IMG/VR virus record: IMGVR_UViG_3300030102_003785
Coordinates: 9,505 to 40,125 of that record
Length of the DNA stretch: 30,621 nucleotides
Source of the DNA: a virus
Direction: 5' to 3' (one strand)
Of this stretch, positions 24,141-29,982 are shown piece by piece (the stretch's first letter is position 1; each line of letters begins with the position of its first letter). Under the pieces are notes generated by a model. That model made no database searches. It was not told where the DNA came from and was given only the letters and a program-made list of their open reading frames with translations. The position numbers and the translations under genes are program-made.

Positions 24141-25030
24141 TAGTTCAGTTTTTCACCTCTTTTCCTATTTTGTGCTCTTTTTAATTCTTCTTTAGCATTT
24201 AAACAATTAAACATATTTTCTCTGTAATAACACACAATACTAATTCTTTCATATGCAAGTTGTGATTTAATTTCTGTATTACCATGATATTCATGCACAT
24301 TAAAGAAACAAACATCACCTGAACGAACATCAAAAGCAACTCTGTATCTAGGAATTGCAGTATAACCACCTTCATATTTACCTGCTTGTAAAACAGCTAA
24401 ATTACCTAATCCACCCTCATAATCACCAGCATCAGTATGCAAAGCTGTTCTAAAATTTTTATTTACAGTGATTGTGGTAAACACAGTATCTTTTATTACA
24501 AAGTCTTTTTCAGTTTTATCTGTCATTGTTTTTTGTGCATAATATTTTTCTGGACAAGCTTCCTCAAATAATTTATCTATATATTTAATATAAGGATAAG
24601 CATCACTGAATTGCTGAAAATTTTTTTCAAGCCATGCTGTTTGTCTGCAATAAGGAAATCTAGCGTTGCGGTCAAAATAACCAACAATACCAGAGTTTAC
24701 TTCTTTTGATGAATTAGTTTTACTTAGAGTTCCATCTTTTTTAATTTTTGCTGTTCTTGTAGCTAGATGATTTACCTCATCAATAAGTCCTGCTGCTGCA
24801 CCTCTATTATTTGAGGGCATTGCTGCTTTTCTGAGTGATTGATAGGCATTAGCACAAAGCTTTGAAGGTATTTTATTTTTTCTAAAAAAGAATAAAGGTT
24901 CACCTTTTTCATTATATGCATTGCAATCATCTTTTATTAATAGGTCATAATCTTTATCTGTGACCCATTCACCTGCTTTTGCTTTGGCTTCTTCAAAAGA
25001 ATAATGTGGTTTAAGATTGTATGTTTTCAT
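24140..25030 (-). CDS. TET/JBP-type Fe(II)/2-oxoglutarate dioxygenase acting on DNA pyrimidines
   Basis: 296 residues from the ATG at 25030; an in-frame TTG at 25036 is less likely. The double-stranded beta-helix core is in the C-terminal half. LHTDAGDYEGGLGNL supplies the HxD pair (H198, D200), FFNVHEYHGN the distal His (H249 probable) and ERISIVCYYR an Arg (R262) for 2-oxoglutarate. VFTTITVNKNFRTALHTD and GGYTAIPRYRVAFDVRSGD match the TET/JBP superfamily layout. Such enzymes hydroxylate the methyl of thymine (JBP) or 5-methylcytosine (TET). No cytosine C5-methyltransferase is visible here, which favours thymine, although a methyltransferase could lie outside the window. The start overlaps the end of the ParB-like gene by about 20 bases. 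Confidence 0.87.
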   Translation of the reverse strand: MKTYNLKPHYSFEEAKAKAGEWVTDKDYDLLIKDDCNAYNEKGEPLFFFRKNKIPSKLCANAYQSLRKAAMPSNNRGAAAGLIDEVNHLATRTAKIKKDGTLSKTNSSKEVNSGIVGYFDRNARFPYCRQTAWLEKNFQQFSDAYPYIKYIDKLFEEACPEKYYAQKTMTDKTEKDFVIKDTVFTTITVNKNFRTALHTDAGDYEGGLGNLAVLQAGKYEGGYTAIPRYRVAFDVRSGDVCFFNVHEYHGNTEIKSQLAYERISIVCYYRENMFNCLNAKEELKRAQNRKRGEKLN

Positions 25031-25628
25031 ATGCAATTTTTACTGCTTCATAAGTTGTTGATGTTATATTTTCTGATCCCCAAGAATTTTGTAAAGCTTC
25101 GCACATCATTCTAAATTCAGGCTCAGTTTCAGTATCTAAAAACAAGTTTACCATGCGTATATTACTTTGTTGAATATTTTCTAGATCTATATTTTCTGAT
25201 TCTATTTCATTAATTGGCTCATCAAACTCAATAATATCTGATGTAATCTTTTCAATACTATCATAGTCAAAAGCTGTGCTTGTTAGATCAAAGTCCATTT
25301 CTGCTAATGCTTGAAACTCTTTTGATAATAAATCTTTATCCCAATCTGCAAACTCACCTATTTTGTTATCTGCAATCCTAAAAGCTTTTTTTTGTGCGTC
25401 AGATAAATCTATTGCTTGATGTACTGGAACTTTCTTTAAACCAATGATCTCTGCTGCTTTAAGCCTTGTATGACCTGCTAAAACAATCATATTTTCATCA
25501 ACTACAATTGGAACTCTAAATCCAAAGTCTTTAATACTTTGTGCAACTTTATCAACAGCTTCAGCATTATTTCTAGGATTATCGTCATAGGGTTTGATGT
25601 CTTTAATATCAGTAAGTTTAACTTTCAT
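25011..25628 (-). CDS. ParB/Srx-like domain protein of the modification cassette
   Basis: 205 residues. Residues 1-75 form a ParB N-terminal domain: DIKPYDDNPRNN, VAQSIKDFGFRVPIVVDEN, and the ParB box AGHTRLKAAEIIGLKKVPV (51-69). Residues 75-120 (KKAFRIADNKIGEFADWD … LLSKEF) match the linker found in phage ParB-DNA methyltransferase fusions. No methyltransferase motifs follow. Instead there is a 90-residue tail ending NLFLDTETEPEFRMMCEAL … TYEAVKIAYEN. It is therefore a ParB domain without its usual methylase, positioned directly before a TET/JBP dioxygenase. It may bind or select DNA, or use CTP/ATP as other ParB-fold proteins do; the role is inferred. It overlaps the regulator gene by 11 bases. 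Confidence 0.85.
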   Translation of the reverse strand: MKVKLTDIKDIKPYDDNPRNNAEAVDKVAQSIKDFGFRVPIVVDENMIVLAGHTRLKAAEIIGLKKVPVHQAIDLSDAQKKAFRIADNKIGEFADWDKDLLSKEFQALAEMDFDLTSTAFDYDSIEKITSDIIEFDEPINEIESENIDLENIQQSNIRMVNLFLDTETEPEFRMMCEALQNSWGSENITSTTYEAVKIAYENIQS

Positions 25629-25836
25629 TGTTTATCCCATAAAAATCGTTAGGCTCAACTTCGCCTTCGGTTATTTTGTAAATTGTAAGCATATCATCTC
25701 TTCTTGGTATTCTTACACCTGTAATCCACTTGGCAAATGTGCTTTGTGGTATTTTATTGCCTGTAGCCATTTCAACCATGTCAAGAAATGACAACTGTGT
25801 GTAATCCTCTTTTTTAAGATAATCTTTAAGCAACAT
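25618..25836 (-). CDS. Cro/CI-like helix-turn-helix regulator
   Basis: 72 residues from the ATG at 25836 (MLLKDYLKK), which fits the usual start of small Cro-type proteins. A GTG at 25851 would add five residues and has AAGGA seven bases upstream, so it remains possible. The HTH is FLDMVEMATGNKIPQSTFAKWITGVRIPRRDDMLTIYKITEGEV, followed by EPNDFYG, a common ending in phage XRE-family repressors. It is the first gene of the modification operon and is divergent from the recombination operon. The conserved ATATTCC-N5-AGG element lies in the gap between them. It is the best candidate for the protein that reads that element in all four promoters. Confidence 0.85.
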   Translation of the reverse strand: MLLKDYLKKEDYTQLSFLDMVEMATGNKIPQSTFAKWITGVRIPRRDDMLTIYKITEGEVEPNDFYGINNES

Positions 25837-25842
25837 ATCAAC

Positions 25843-25848
25843 ATTATA
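25843..25848 (-). promoter_or_regulatory. Possible -10 box of the regulator/modification operon promoter
   Basis: On the minus strand a perfect TATAAT ends six bases before the ATG at 25836. If used, the transcript would be leaderless at that ATG. The matching -35 position falls inside the ATATTCC-N5-AGG element and is a poor match (AGCCTT), so this promoter could depend on, or be blocked by, a protein bound there. Confidence 0.4.
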
Positions 25849-25854
25849 CACATA

Positions 25855-25898
25855 ATATTCCTTAAAAGGCTTGTTTTTTGCTTAAATTTAGCCATAAT
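25855..25898 (+). promoter_or_regulatory. Early promoter P3 with conserved upstream element (divergent control region)
   Basis: ATATTCC at 25855-25861, AGG at 25867-25869, -35 TTGTTT at 25871-25876, 16-base spacer, -10 CATAAT at 25893-25898. CCTTAAAAGG has inverted CCTT/AAGG arms centred about 40 bases before the expected transcription start. It drives the operon starting at 25932, whose ATG follows GAGGAA. Confidence 0.8.
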
Positions 25899-25931
25899 TA
25901 AATGATTAGAAAATTAAATTGAGGAAATAAA

Positions 25932-26222
25932 ATGAAAACAAATATATCAATTGAACTTAATGATAGCGAGAGATCCCACTTACACAACATCTATCATAAT
26001 AAAAAGTCATCAAGACTTATATCAAGAAAAGAAATAAATAATCTAGTTCATCTAATGCTTCAAGAACTATTAGCATCAGATGTTGGTAATTACACTAGTA
26101 TTACTAATAATATTGCAGAAGAAGGTGTTAGATATTATTTCAATGATCAAAGAGTGACACCTGATGAGTGGCAAGCAGGTATCCAAGTTTGGTTAGAAAA
26201 AAGGAAACAGAATGCAAACTAA
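25932..26222 (+). CDS. Putative ribbon-helix-helix-like small protein
   Basis: 96 residues. The N-terminus (TNISIELNDSERSHLHNIYHNK … SRKEINNLVHLMLQELL) has the strand-helix-helix order of ribbon-helix-helix DNA-binding proteins, with NISIELND as the ribbon strand. The C-terminal half (GVRYYFNDQRVTPDEWQAGIQVWLEKRK) is not part of that fold. The first gene after promoter P3, it overlaps the nuclease gene by 11 bases. A regulatory or DNA-binding role is plausible but unproven. Confidence 0.65.
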   Translation: MKTNISIELNDSERSHLHNIYHNKKSSRLISRKEINNLVHLMLQELLASDVGNYTSITNNIAEEGVRYYFNDQRVTPDEWQAGIQVWLEKRKQNAN

Positions 26223-26961
26223 TGATCCTTTTGCAAACTTTGGTATTGAGCATTTATCATCACAATCAATAAATCTGTTTGTAGCAAATTTACCATTATT
26301 TATTGTGCGTTATTTGTGGGAATATAAATCTCCCACTAACGCTGCAATGCTTCGTGGATCTGTAATTGATAAAGCGATAGGTGAATTTAAGTCCATAAAA
26401 GAATCTCAAACAGACTTTAAAAAATTAGTAAATTGGCATAAAAGTCGTGGTGTTGAATTTGATAAGGATAAAGTTGAAAAAGAATTAAATAATATATCCA
26501 ATTACTTAGAACTAGGCATACCTCATTACAAGAATCTAGGTAAATTTAAATCTTATCAAAAAAAAGTAGAACTTAATCATGAAGATCTACCAATACCAAT
26601 CATAGGATATATTGATTTGGAGTATGAAAATTGCATTAGAGATATTAAAACTACTGCAAAAACTCCTAAATTAACAGATCAAGTTTCAAGACAGTTGGCT
26701 ATTTATTCAACTGCATTGGATAAACCTGCATTTGCAGATTACTTATATGTGGCAAAAACCAAACAGGAAGTTGTTACATTTGAGATCCAAGATGTAAATG
26801 ACAGGATAAATGAAGTGTATAGGATTGCATTAGCAATGATGAATCTTTTACAAAATAATGATATTAACTCTCTTGTAGATTCATGCTACCCAAATTTTGC
26901 AGATTGGATGTGGGACGAAGGTAGTATTGAAGTTGCAAAAGAACTTTGGAGAATAAAATGA
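26212..26961 (+). CDS. PD-(D/E)XK nuclease (RecB/Cas4-like exonuclease)
   Basis: 249 residues. Motifs follow the RecB/Cas4-like order. An N-terminal SQSINLFVANLP is the usual 'S-x-S-x-x-x-F' opening. AAMLRGSVIDKAIGE stands in for the RG-x-x-x-H motif, here with Asp in the His position. GYIDLEYENCIRDIKTT supplies the D and D-x-K catalytic core. QLAIYSTAL supplies the downstream Q-x-x-x-Y motif. The likely role is a 5'-to-3' exonuclease that prepares single-stranded ends for the annealing protein encoded next, with which it shares an ATGA overlap. Confidence 0.82.
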   Translation: MQTNDPFANFGIEHLSSQSINLFVANLPLFIVRYLWEYKSPTNAAMLRGSVIDKAIGEFKSIKESQTDFKKLVNWHKSRGVEFDKDKVEKELNNISNYLELGIPHYKNLGKFKSYQKKVELNHEDLPIPIIGYIDLEYENCIRDIKTTAKTPKLTDQVSRQLAIYSTALDKPAFADYLYVAKTKQEVVTFEIQDVNDRINEVYRIALAMMNLLQNNDINSLVDSCYPNFADWMWDEGSIEVAKELWRIK

Positions 26962-27392
26962 AACCTAATAATGAACTAATAAATGCTTTAATAAAAGCAC
27001 AAACAAATATGGAAAATGCCAGTAAAGATGGAACAAACCCACACTTTGGTAATGGTTATGCTTCTTTAGAATCATGTTTAGAAGCAGTAAAAAAACCTTT
27101 GCTTGATGAGGGTATCATGTTTTTACAACGCTTTGAAGAAAATGACAGAGGAGTTTGTGTAGAAACTATATTCTATGGACATGGTAGCGAATTGTCAGCA
27201 GGAAAATTTTTTGTACCTGCAGATAAAAATAATGCACAAGGCTTTGGAAGTGCTATGACATACGCAAGAAGATACAGTTTATGTGCTGCTTGTGGTATAG
27301 GTGCAGGTATTAAAGTAGAAGAAAATGCTACTGTTGAGCCTACAGGTAGTGATGATGATGGAAATGCTGCTTCTGAAGAGTTCAAATTATAA
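26958..27392 (+). CDS. erf: ERF-family single-strand annealing protein
   Basis: 144 residues from the ATG at 26958, which is in an ATGA junction with GGAG upstream; an in-frame TTG at 26946 is rejected. Family landmarks are the N-terminal ALIKAQTNMENASKDGTNPHFGNGYASLESCLEAVKKPLLDEG, then ETIFYGHGSELSAG, and NAQGFGSAMTYARRYSLCAACGIG, which is highly characteristic of ERF. The C-terminus is short and acidic. It promotes strand annealing during phage recombination and concatemer formation. The coupled nuclease/annealase pair mirrors lambda Exo/Beta in logic. Confidence 0.92.
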   Translation: MKPNNELINALIKAQTNMENASKDGTNPHFGNGYASLESCLEAVKKPLLDEGIMFLQRFEENDRGVCVETIFYGHGSELSAGKFFVPADKNNAQGFGSAMTYARRYSLCAACGIGAGIKVEENATVEPTGSDDDGNAASEEFKL

Positions 27393-27769
27393 TGTATATA
27401 CCTGAAGCTTTAAGAAATAAAAAGTATGCAAAGTATTCAGTGACAGATCTTGTGTTTTTAGTTTTTCTAAAGGCACAAGAGAAAAATATTTGGCTTACTT
27501 TTAAAGATATACAAAATAAAATTTTAGATGTTTATAGAGCAAATGGTTTTAGCGAAGGCTATATCATGAAAAATAAATTTTATGGAACACCCACAATAAG
27601 TGCTGCAATTAGAAATATTAGAAATGCTAATGCAAGGTGGGATTATGAATTACCTGACTTTGATGAGGTAGTTATTAAAAGAAAAAAATTAAATAGCAAA
27701 GGCTATGAATATAAACTAGTAATTGGAGATGATTATGGCAAGGAAGCAAAATACGACTTATTTAAGTAG
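27392..27769 (+). CDS. Putative winged-helix protein, function unknown
   Basis: 125 residues, starting in a TAATG junction with erf. It contains a helical N-terminus (YSVTDLVFLVFLKAQEKNIWLTFKDIQNKILDVY), then TPTISAAIRNIRNANARWDYE and a beta-hairpin-like end, IKRKKLNSKGYEYKLVI. The order (helices, an S/T-x-S-x-x-I-R-x-I-R recognition-like helix, then K-G-Y-E-Y-K-L wing) resembles small phage winged-helix proteins. No family name is certain. Its place in the recombination operon suggests a DNA-linked role. Confidence 0.65.
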   Translation: MYIPEALRNKKYAKYSVTDLVFLVFLKAQEKNIWLTFKDIQNKILDVYRANGFSEGYIMKNKFYGTPTISAAIRNIRNANARWDYELPDFDEVVIKRKKLNSKGYEYKLVIGDDYGKEAKYDLFK

Positions 27770-27989
27770 AAATATTAAATTGACTTTAAAAGATGAAATA
27801 AAAATTCTTGATCTGACAAATGAATTAAGATACATACTAAATAATATATCAGAGTGTAATGATATGTGGGTTAGTGATCTCAATACATTAAGAAAGCTTG
27901 AATGTAAGCTGGAAGATCTATTTGGATTTGAATATGATCCAAAAAAGTATAAATATGATTTAAAAAATACAACAGGTATTAAAAGATGA
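27735..27989 (+). CDS. Small helical early protein, function unknown
   Basis: 84 residues. I prefer the ATG at 27735 because GGAG lies six bases upstream; the ATG at 27729 is too close to it. It starts MARKQNTTYLSRNIKLTLKDE and continues as two helices, ending FGFEYDPKKYKYDLKN. I recognise no family. It overlaps the previous gene by about 35 bases and the next tiny gene by four. Confidence 0.6.
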   Translation: MARKQNTTYLSRNIKLTLKDEIKILDLTNELRYILNNISECNDMWVSDLNTLRKLECKLEDLFGFEYDPKKYKYDLKNTTGIKR

Positions 27990-28063
27990 GTGAAACAATG
28001 TTTGCAATAATTTGTTTATTTGCATGTTTAATATTAATTTACATTAACGAAAAAAATATATAA
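27986..28063 (+). CDS. 25-residue single-span membrane peptide (putative)
   Basis: An ATGA junction with the previous gene opens a 25-codon frame ending in TAA. It starts MSETMFAIICLFACLILIYI and ends NEKNI, so it is almost entirely one hydrophobic span with a short charged tail. The overlap junction and the clean hydrophobic segment support translation. Small phage membrane peptides can alter host membrane proteins or act in exclusion; the function here is unknown. Confidence 0.5.
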   Translation: MSETMFAIICLFACLILIYINEKNI

Positions 28064-28067
28064 GGAG
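28040..28067 (+). repeat. Direct repeat around gene end and ribosome-binding site, copy 1
   Basis: A 28-base segment starting TACATTAAC and ending TATATAAGGAG matches 28281-28308 at 26 of 28 positions. In both places it encodes the C-terminal residues of one gene (YIN-x-KNI, stop) and the AAGGAG ribosome-binding site of the next. Confidence 0.75.
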
Positions 28068-28073
28068 AATAAA

Positions 28074-28304
28074 ATGAACAAAAAAAAATTACAAACACCT
28101 GTTTATGAAAAAATAAAAAATAGAAAAAAATTGAGAAGCAAAAATACTGGTAATTTTAGATATGGTGTTAATTTAAGTGTATCTTTTGAAACACATAAAA
28201 ATTTGTTAATTGTTAAAAAACAAAATAATTTTAAATCTTTAGCAAAAACTACAGAATTTTTAGTAAATAAACATCTTGATTACATTAACATAAAAAATAT
28301 ATAA
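28074..28304 (+). CDS. Small basic protein, function unknown
   Basis: 76 residues, strongly Lys-rich. The ATG at 28074 is preceded by AAGGAG. The N-terminal half is basic and probably flexible. The middle (GVNLSVSFETHKNLLIVKKQNNFKSLAKTTEFLVNKHLDYI) has a strand followed by two helices, compatible with a ribbon-helix-helix or similar small DNA-binding fold. The C-terminus (YINIKNI) repeats that of the tiny peptide gene upstream. Naming a function would be a guess. Confidence 0.65.
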   Translation: MNKKKLQTPVYEKIKNRKKLRSKNTGNFRYGVNLSVSFETHKNLLIVKKQNNFKSLAKTTEFLVNKHLDYINIKNI

Positions 28305-28308
28305 GGAG
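28281..28308 (+). repeat. Direct repeat around gene end and ribosome-binding site, copy 2
   Basis: Second copy of the segment at 28040-28067, with two mismatches. The copies lie 241 bases apart and bracket one small gene, as expected from duplication of a gene-junction cassette. Confidence 0.75.
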
Positions 28309-28314
28309 TGAACT

Positions 28315-28707
28315 ATGAGTGATAGTTATGAACAAAAAAACAATACAGGTGCTTTATTTCAAGATGATAAAGTTGAAATCGTAAGAAAAGGTAAAATTAT
28401 AATTGATAACAAACTGCGTTATGCCAGTATTATCAAATATCAATTACCAAATGAAAAGCCAAAATATGAGTTATCAATCTCTGCTGGTCCACTGTATATC
28501 AATCAAGAAGAAGATAAGAAGTCTGAAAAAAGTCCAGACATAAGTGGTCCAATAAGTATTGATGGAAAACAGTATAAGTTTGGTGGATACAGACAGACTA
28601 GTAAAAAAGGCGTTGAATATACATCTGTCTTGTTATATGAAAAAGAAGATAATGATTATCCTTTTCCAAAAAAAGAAGATACAGATGACGATCTACCTTT
28701 TATTTGA
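28315..28707 (+). CDS. Putative single-stranded DNA-binding-type protein with SSB-like acidic tail
   Basis: 130 residues, with AAGGAG before the start. Residues 1-110 are beta-rich (KVEIVRKGKIIIDNKLRYASIIKYQL, ISIDGKQYKFGGYRQTSKKGVEYTSVLLYE), compatible with a small OB-like barrel. The end is acidic and reads EDTDDDLPFI. The DDDLPF motif closely copies the C-terminal tip of bacterial SSB (DDDIPF), which recruits DNA repair and replication proteins; here one extra Ile follows. Position among recombination genes supports an ssDNA-binding role. I cannot show sequence similarity to a named SSB. Confidence 0.6.
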   Translation: MSDSYEQKNNTGALFQDDKVEIVRKGKIIIDNKLRYASIIKYQLPNEKPKYELSISAGPLYINQEEDKKSEKSPDISGPISIDGKQYKFGGYRQTSKKGVEYTSVLLYEKEDNDYPFPKKEDTDDDLPFI

Positions 28708-28716
28708 GGAAACAAA

Positions 28717-28965
28717 ATGAAAGTTATAGAAGCGTTAAAGATACAAAGTATTTTAGATAAAAGAGAAATACCATGTGATATACATGATGAACTTACATAT
28801 TATTCTGAATCGCAAGATAAGTATATTAAAGTGCATGACATGGATATAACACATTTAGTAAGAGCATTCTTAAGTATGCAAGAAAAGTACAATATAGCTT
28901 TACACAATTTTCTAAATCAACACATGACACAAAAAATTCGTGACGAAAAAAAGAAAAAATATTGA
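28717..28965 (+). CDS. Small helical early protein, function unknown
   Basis: 82 residues, starting after TGAGGAA. It begins MKVIEALKIQSILDKREIPCDIHDELTYY, and the rest is mainly helical, including THLVRAFLSMQEKYNIALHNFLNQHM, ending in a Lys run. No family is recognised. It overlaps the GIY-YIG gene by 26 bases. Confidence 0.6.
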   Translation: MKVIEALKIQSILDKREIPCDIHDELTYYSESQDKYIKVHDMDITHLVRAFLSMQEKYNIALHNFLNQHMTQKIRDEKKKKY

Positions 28966-29566
28966 TGAAATCAAAAATGCATTAAGTACTGGTAAGAGAG
29001 ACTTTTTTACAAGTAATACTACAATGGGTACTATGTCTATTGATTTTAATAATTTTGGTAGTGCAACAGGAGCAATGAATGTTGTTAATACATGGAATAA
29101 TAATGTTTCAAGTAGTGGTAATATAATTGTTACAAAACAAAACTATACTCCAAAAGAAATTATTACTTTATTTTCTAGTTCTGCTTCACACAGAAGAAAA
29201 TTTAAAACTAAAGATATTTTTAAATCTGGTGTATATATTTTGTATAAAAAAAATGTTGTAGTTTATGTAGGCGAAAGTATAAATCCTTATCAGAGAATTT
29301 GCACACATCAAAAATCAGATAAAGACTTTGATTGTTTCAGAATCTTATATTGTAAAAAAAACAGAAGAAAATACTGGGAAAAAAAACTCATCAACGCATA
29401 TCTACCACAATATAATAAAACTAATAAAAAAATACCACAGAGAAATGTATATCATGAATCTGCAAGATTTCGTACAGTTTGGTCCACACCTATTGCTTAT
29501 TTATCTGCTGATAAAATTAAATTTTTAGGTGATACAATGCACGAATTAGTTGCTAATATTTTATAA
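28940..29566 (+). CDS. GIY-YIG endonuclease
   Basis: 208 residues from a GTG at 28940; no strong ribosome-binding site is seen, and an ATG at 29023 would remove the N-terminal 28 residues. The catalytic domain begins near residue 95: GVYILYKKNVVVYVGES is the GIY … YIG pair (GVY and YVG), then QRICTHQ with the conserved Arg, and YWEKKLINAYLPQYNK with the metal-binding Glu and the Asn near the end. The N-terminal 90 residues are Ser/Asn/Gly-rich and of unknown role. There is no intron or homing context, so a role in DNA cleavage during infection, such as host DNA breakdown or repair, is more likely than homing. Confidence 0.85.
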   Translation: MTKKRKNIDEIKNALSTGKRDFFTSNTTMGTMSIDFNNFGSATGAMNVVNTWNNNVSSSGNIIVTKQNYTPKEIITLFSSSASHRRKFKTKDIFKSGVYILYKKNVVVYVGESINPYQRICTHQKSDKDFDCFRILYCKKNRRKYWEKKLINAYLPQYNKTNKKIPQRNVYHESARFRTVWSTPIAYLSADKIKFLGDTMHELVANIL

Positions 29567-29905
29567 ATGTCTAAAAGAATAGTTGATAAAAAACATTTGG
29601 AGTATGTTGGATCTCTACCATGTTTTATATCTAAATCTGGGTTCATGTCTTGTGTTGGTCCAATACAAGTTCATCATTTATTAAAACCTAGTGATAATAA
29701 GCGTGGTTGGTCTTTAAAAGCAGGTGACAATCAAGTAATACCACTATGTATGTTTCATCATGCACAACTTCATACAAAATTTGGTAATGAATTTAAATTT
29801 TTAAAACATTATGGATTTAAACAGAATGCTGCACAAGAATATGCAAAAACTTTATGGGAAAATAAACAAGATTATTATGAAATAGATGATGATTTGCCCT
29901 TCTAA
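29567..29905 (+). CDS. HNH-like nuclease (DUF968/Ref-type pattern) with SSB-like C-terminal tail
   Basis: 112 residues, starting directly after the stop of the GIY-YIG gene. It has IQVHHLLKPSDNKRGWSLK, then AGDNQVIPLCMFHHAQLHTKFGNEF, a His-rich pattern like DUF968/Ref-type HNH nucleases (HH … N … HH … H). Such proteins act in phage recombination. A plain pair of Cys zinc ligands is not evident, although two Cys residues lie near the N-terminus (LPCFISKSGFMSC). The protein ends EIDDDLPF, nearly the SSB C-terminal tip, suggesting recruitment by host or phage proteins that read that tail. The nuclease family call is by pattern. Confidence 0.75.
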   Translation: MSKRIVDKKHLEYVGSLPCFISKSGFMSCVGPIQVHHLLKPSDNKRGWSLKAGDNQVIPLCMFHHAQLHTKFGNEFKFLKHYGFKQNAAQEYAKTLWENKQDYYEIDDDLPF

Positions 29906-29949
29906 ATATTCCTTAAAAGGCTTGTTTTTTTACCTAAATGCCCCATAAT
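29906..29949 (+). promoter_or_regulatory. Early promoter P4 with conserved upstream element
   Basis: ATATTCC at 29906-29912, AGG at 29918-29920, -35 TTGTTT at 29922-29927, 16-base spacer, -10 CATAAT at 29944-29949. The 22 bases from ATATTCC through the -35 hexamer are identical to P3. It lies just after the HNH-like gene stop and drives the gene group starting at 29983. Confidence 0.8.
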
Positions 29950-29982
29950 TATAATGTGGATAATAAATTGATAGGAGATAAA

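Noticed and set aside
25713-25895. A 60-residue minus-strand frame overlapping the Cro-like regulator
   Set aside because: It lies in another frame of a well-supported HTH gene and has no recognisable features.
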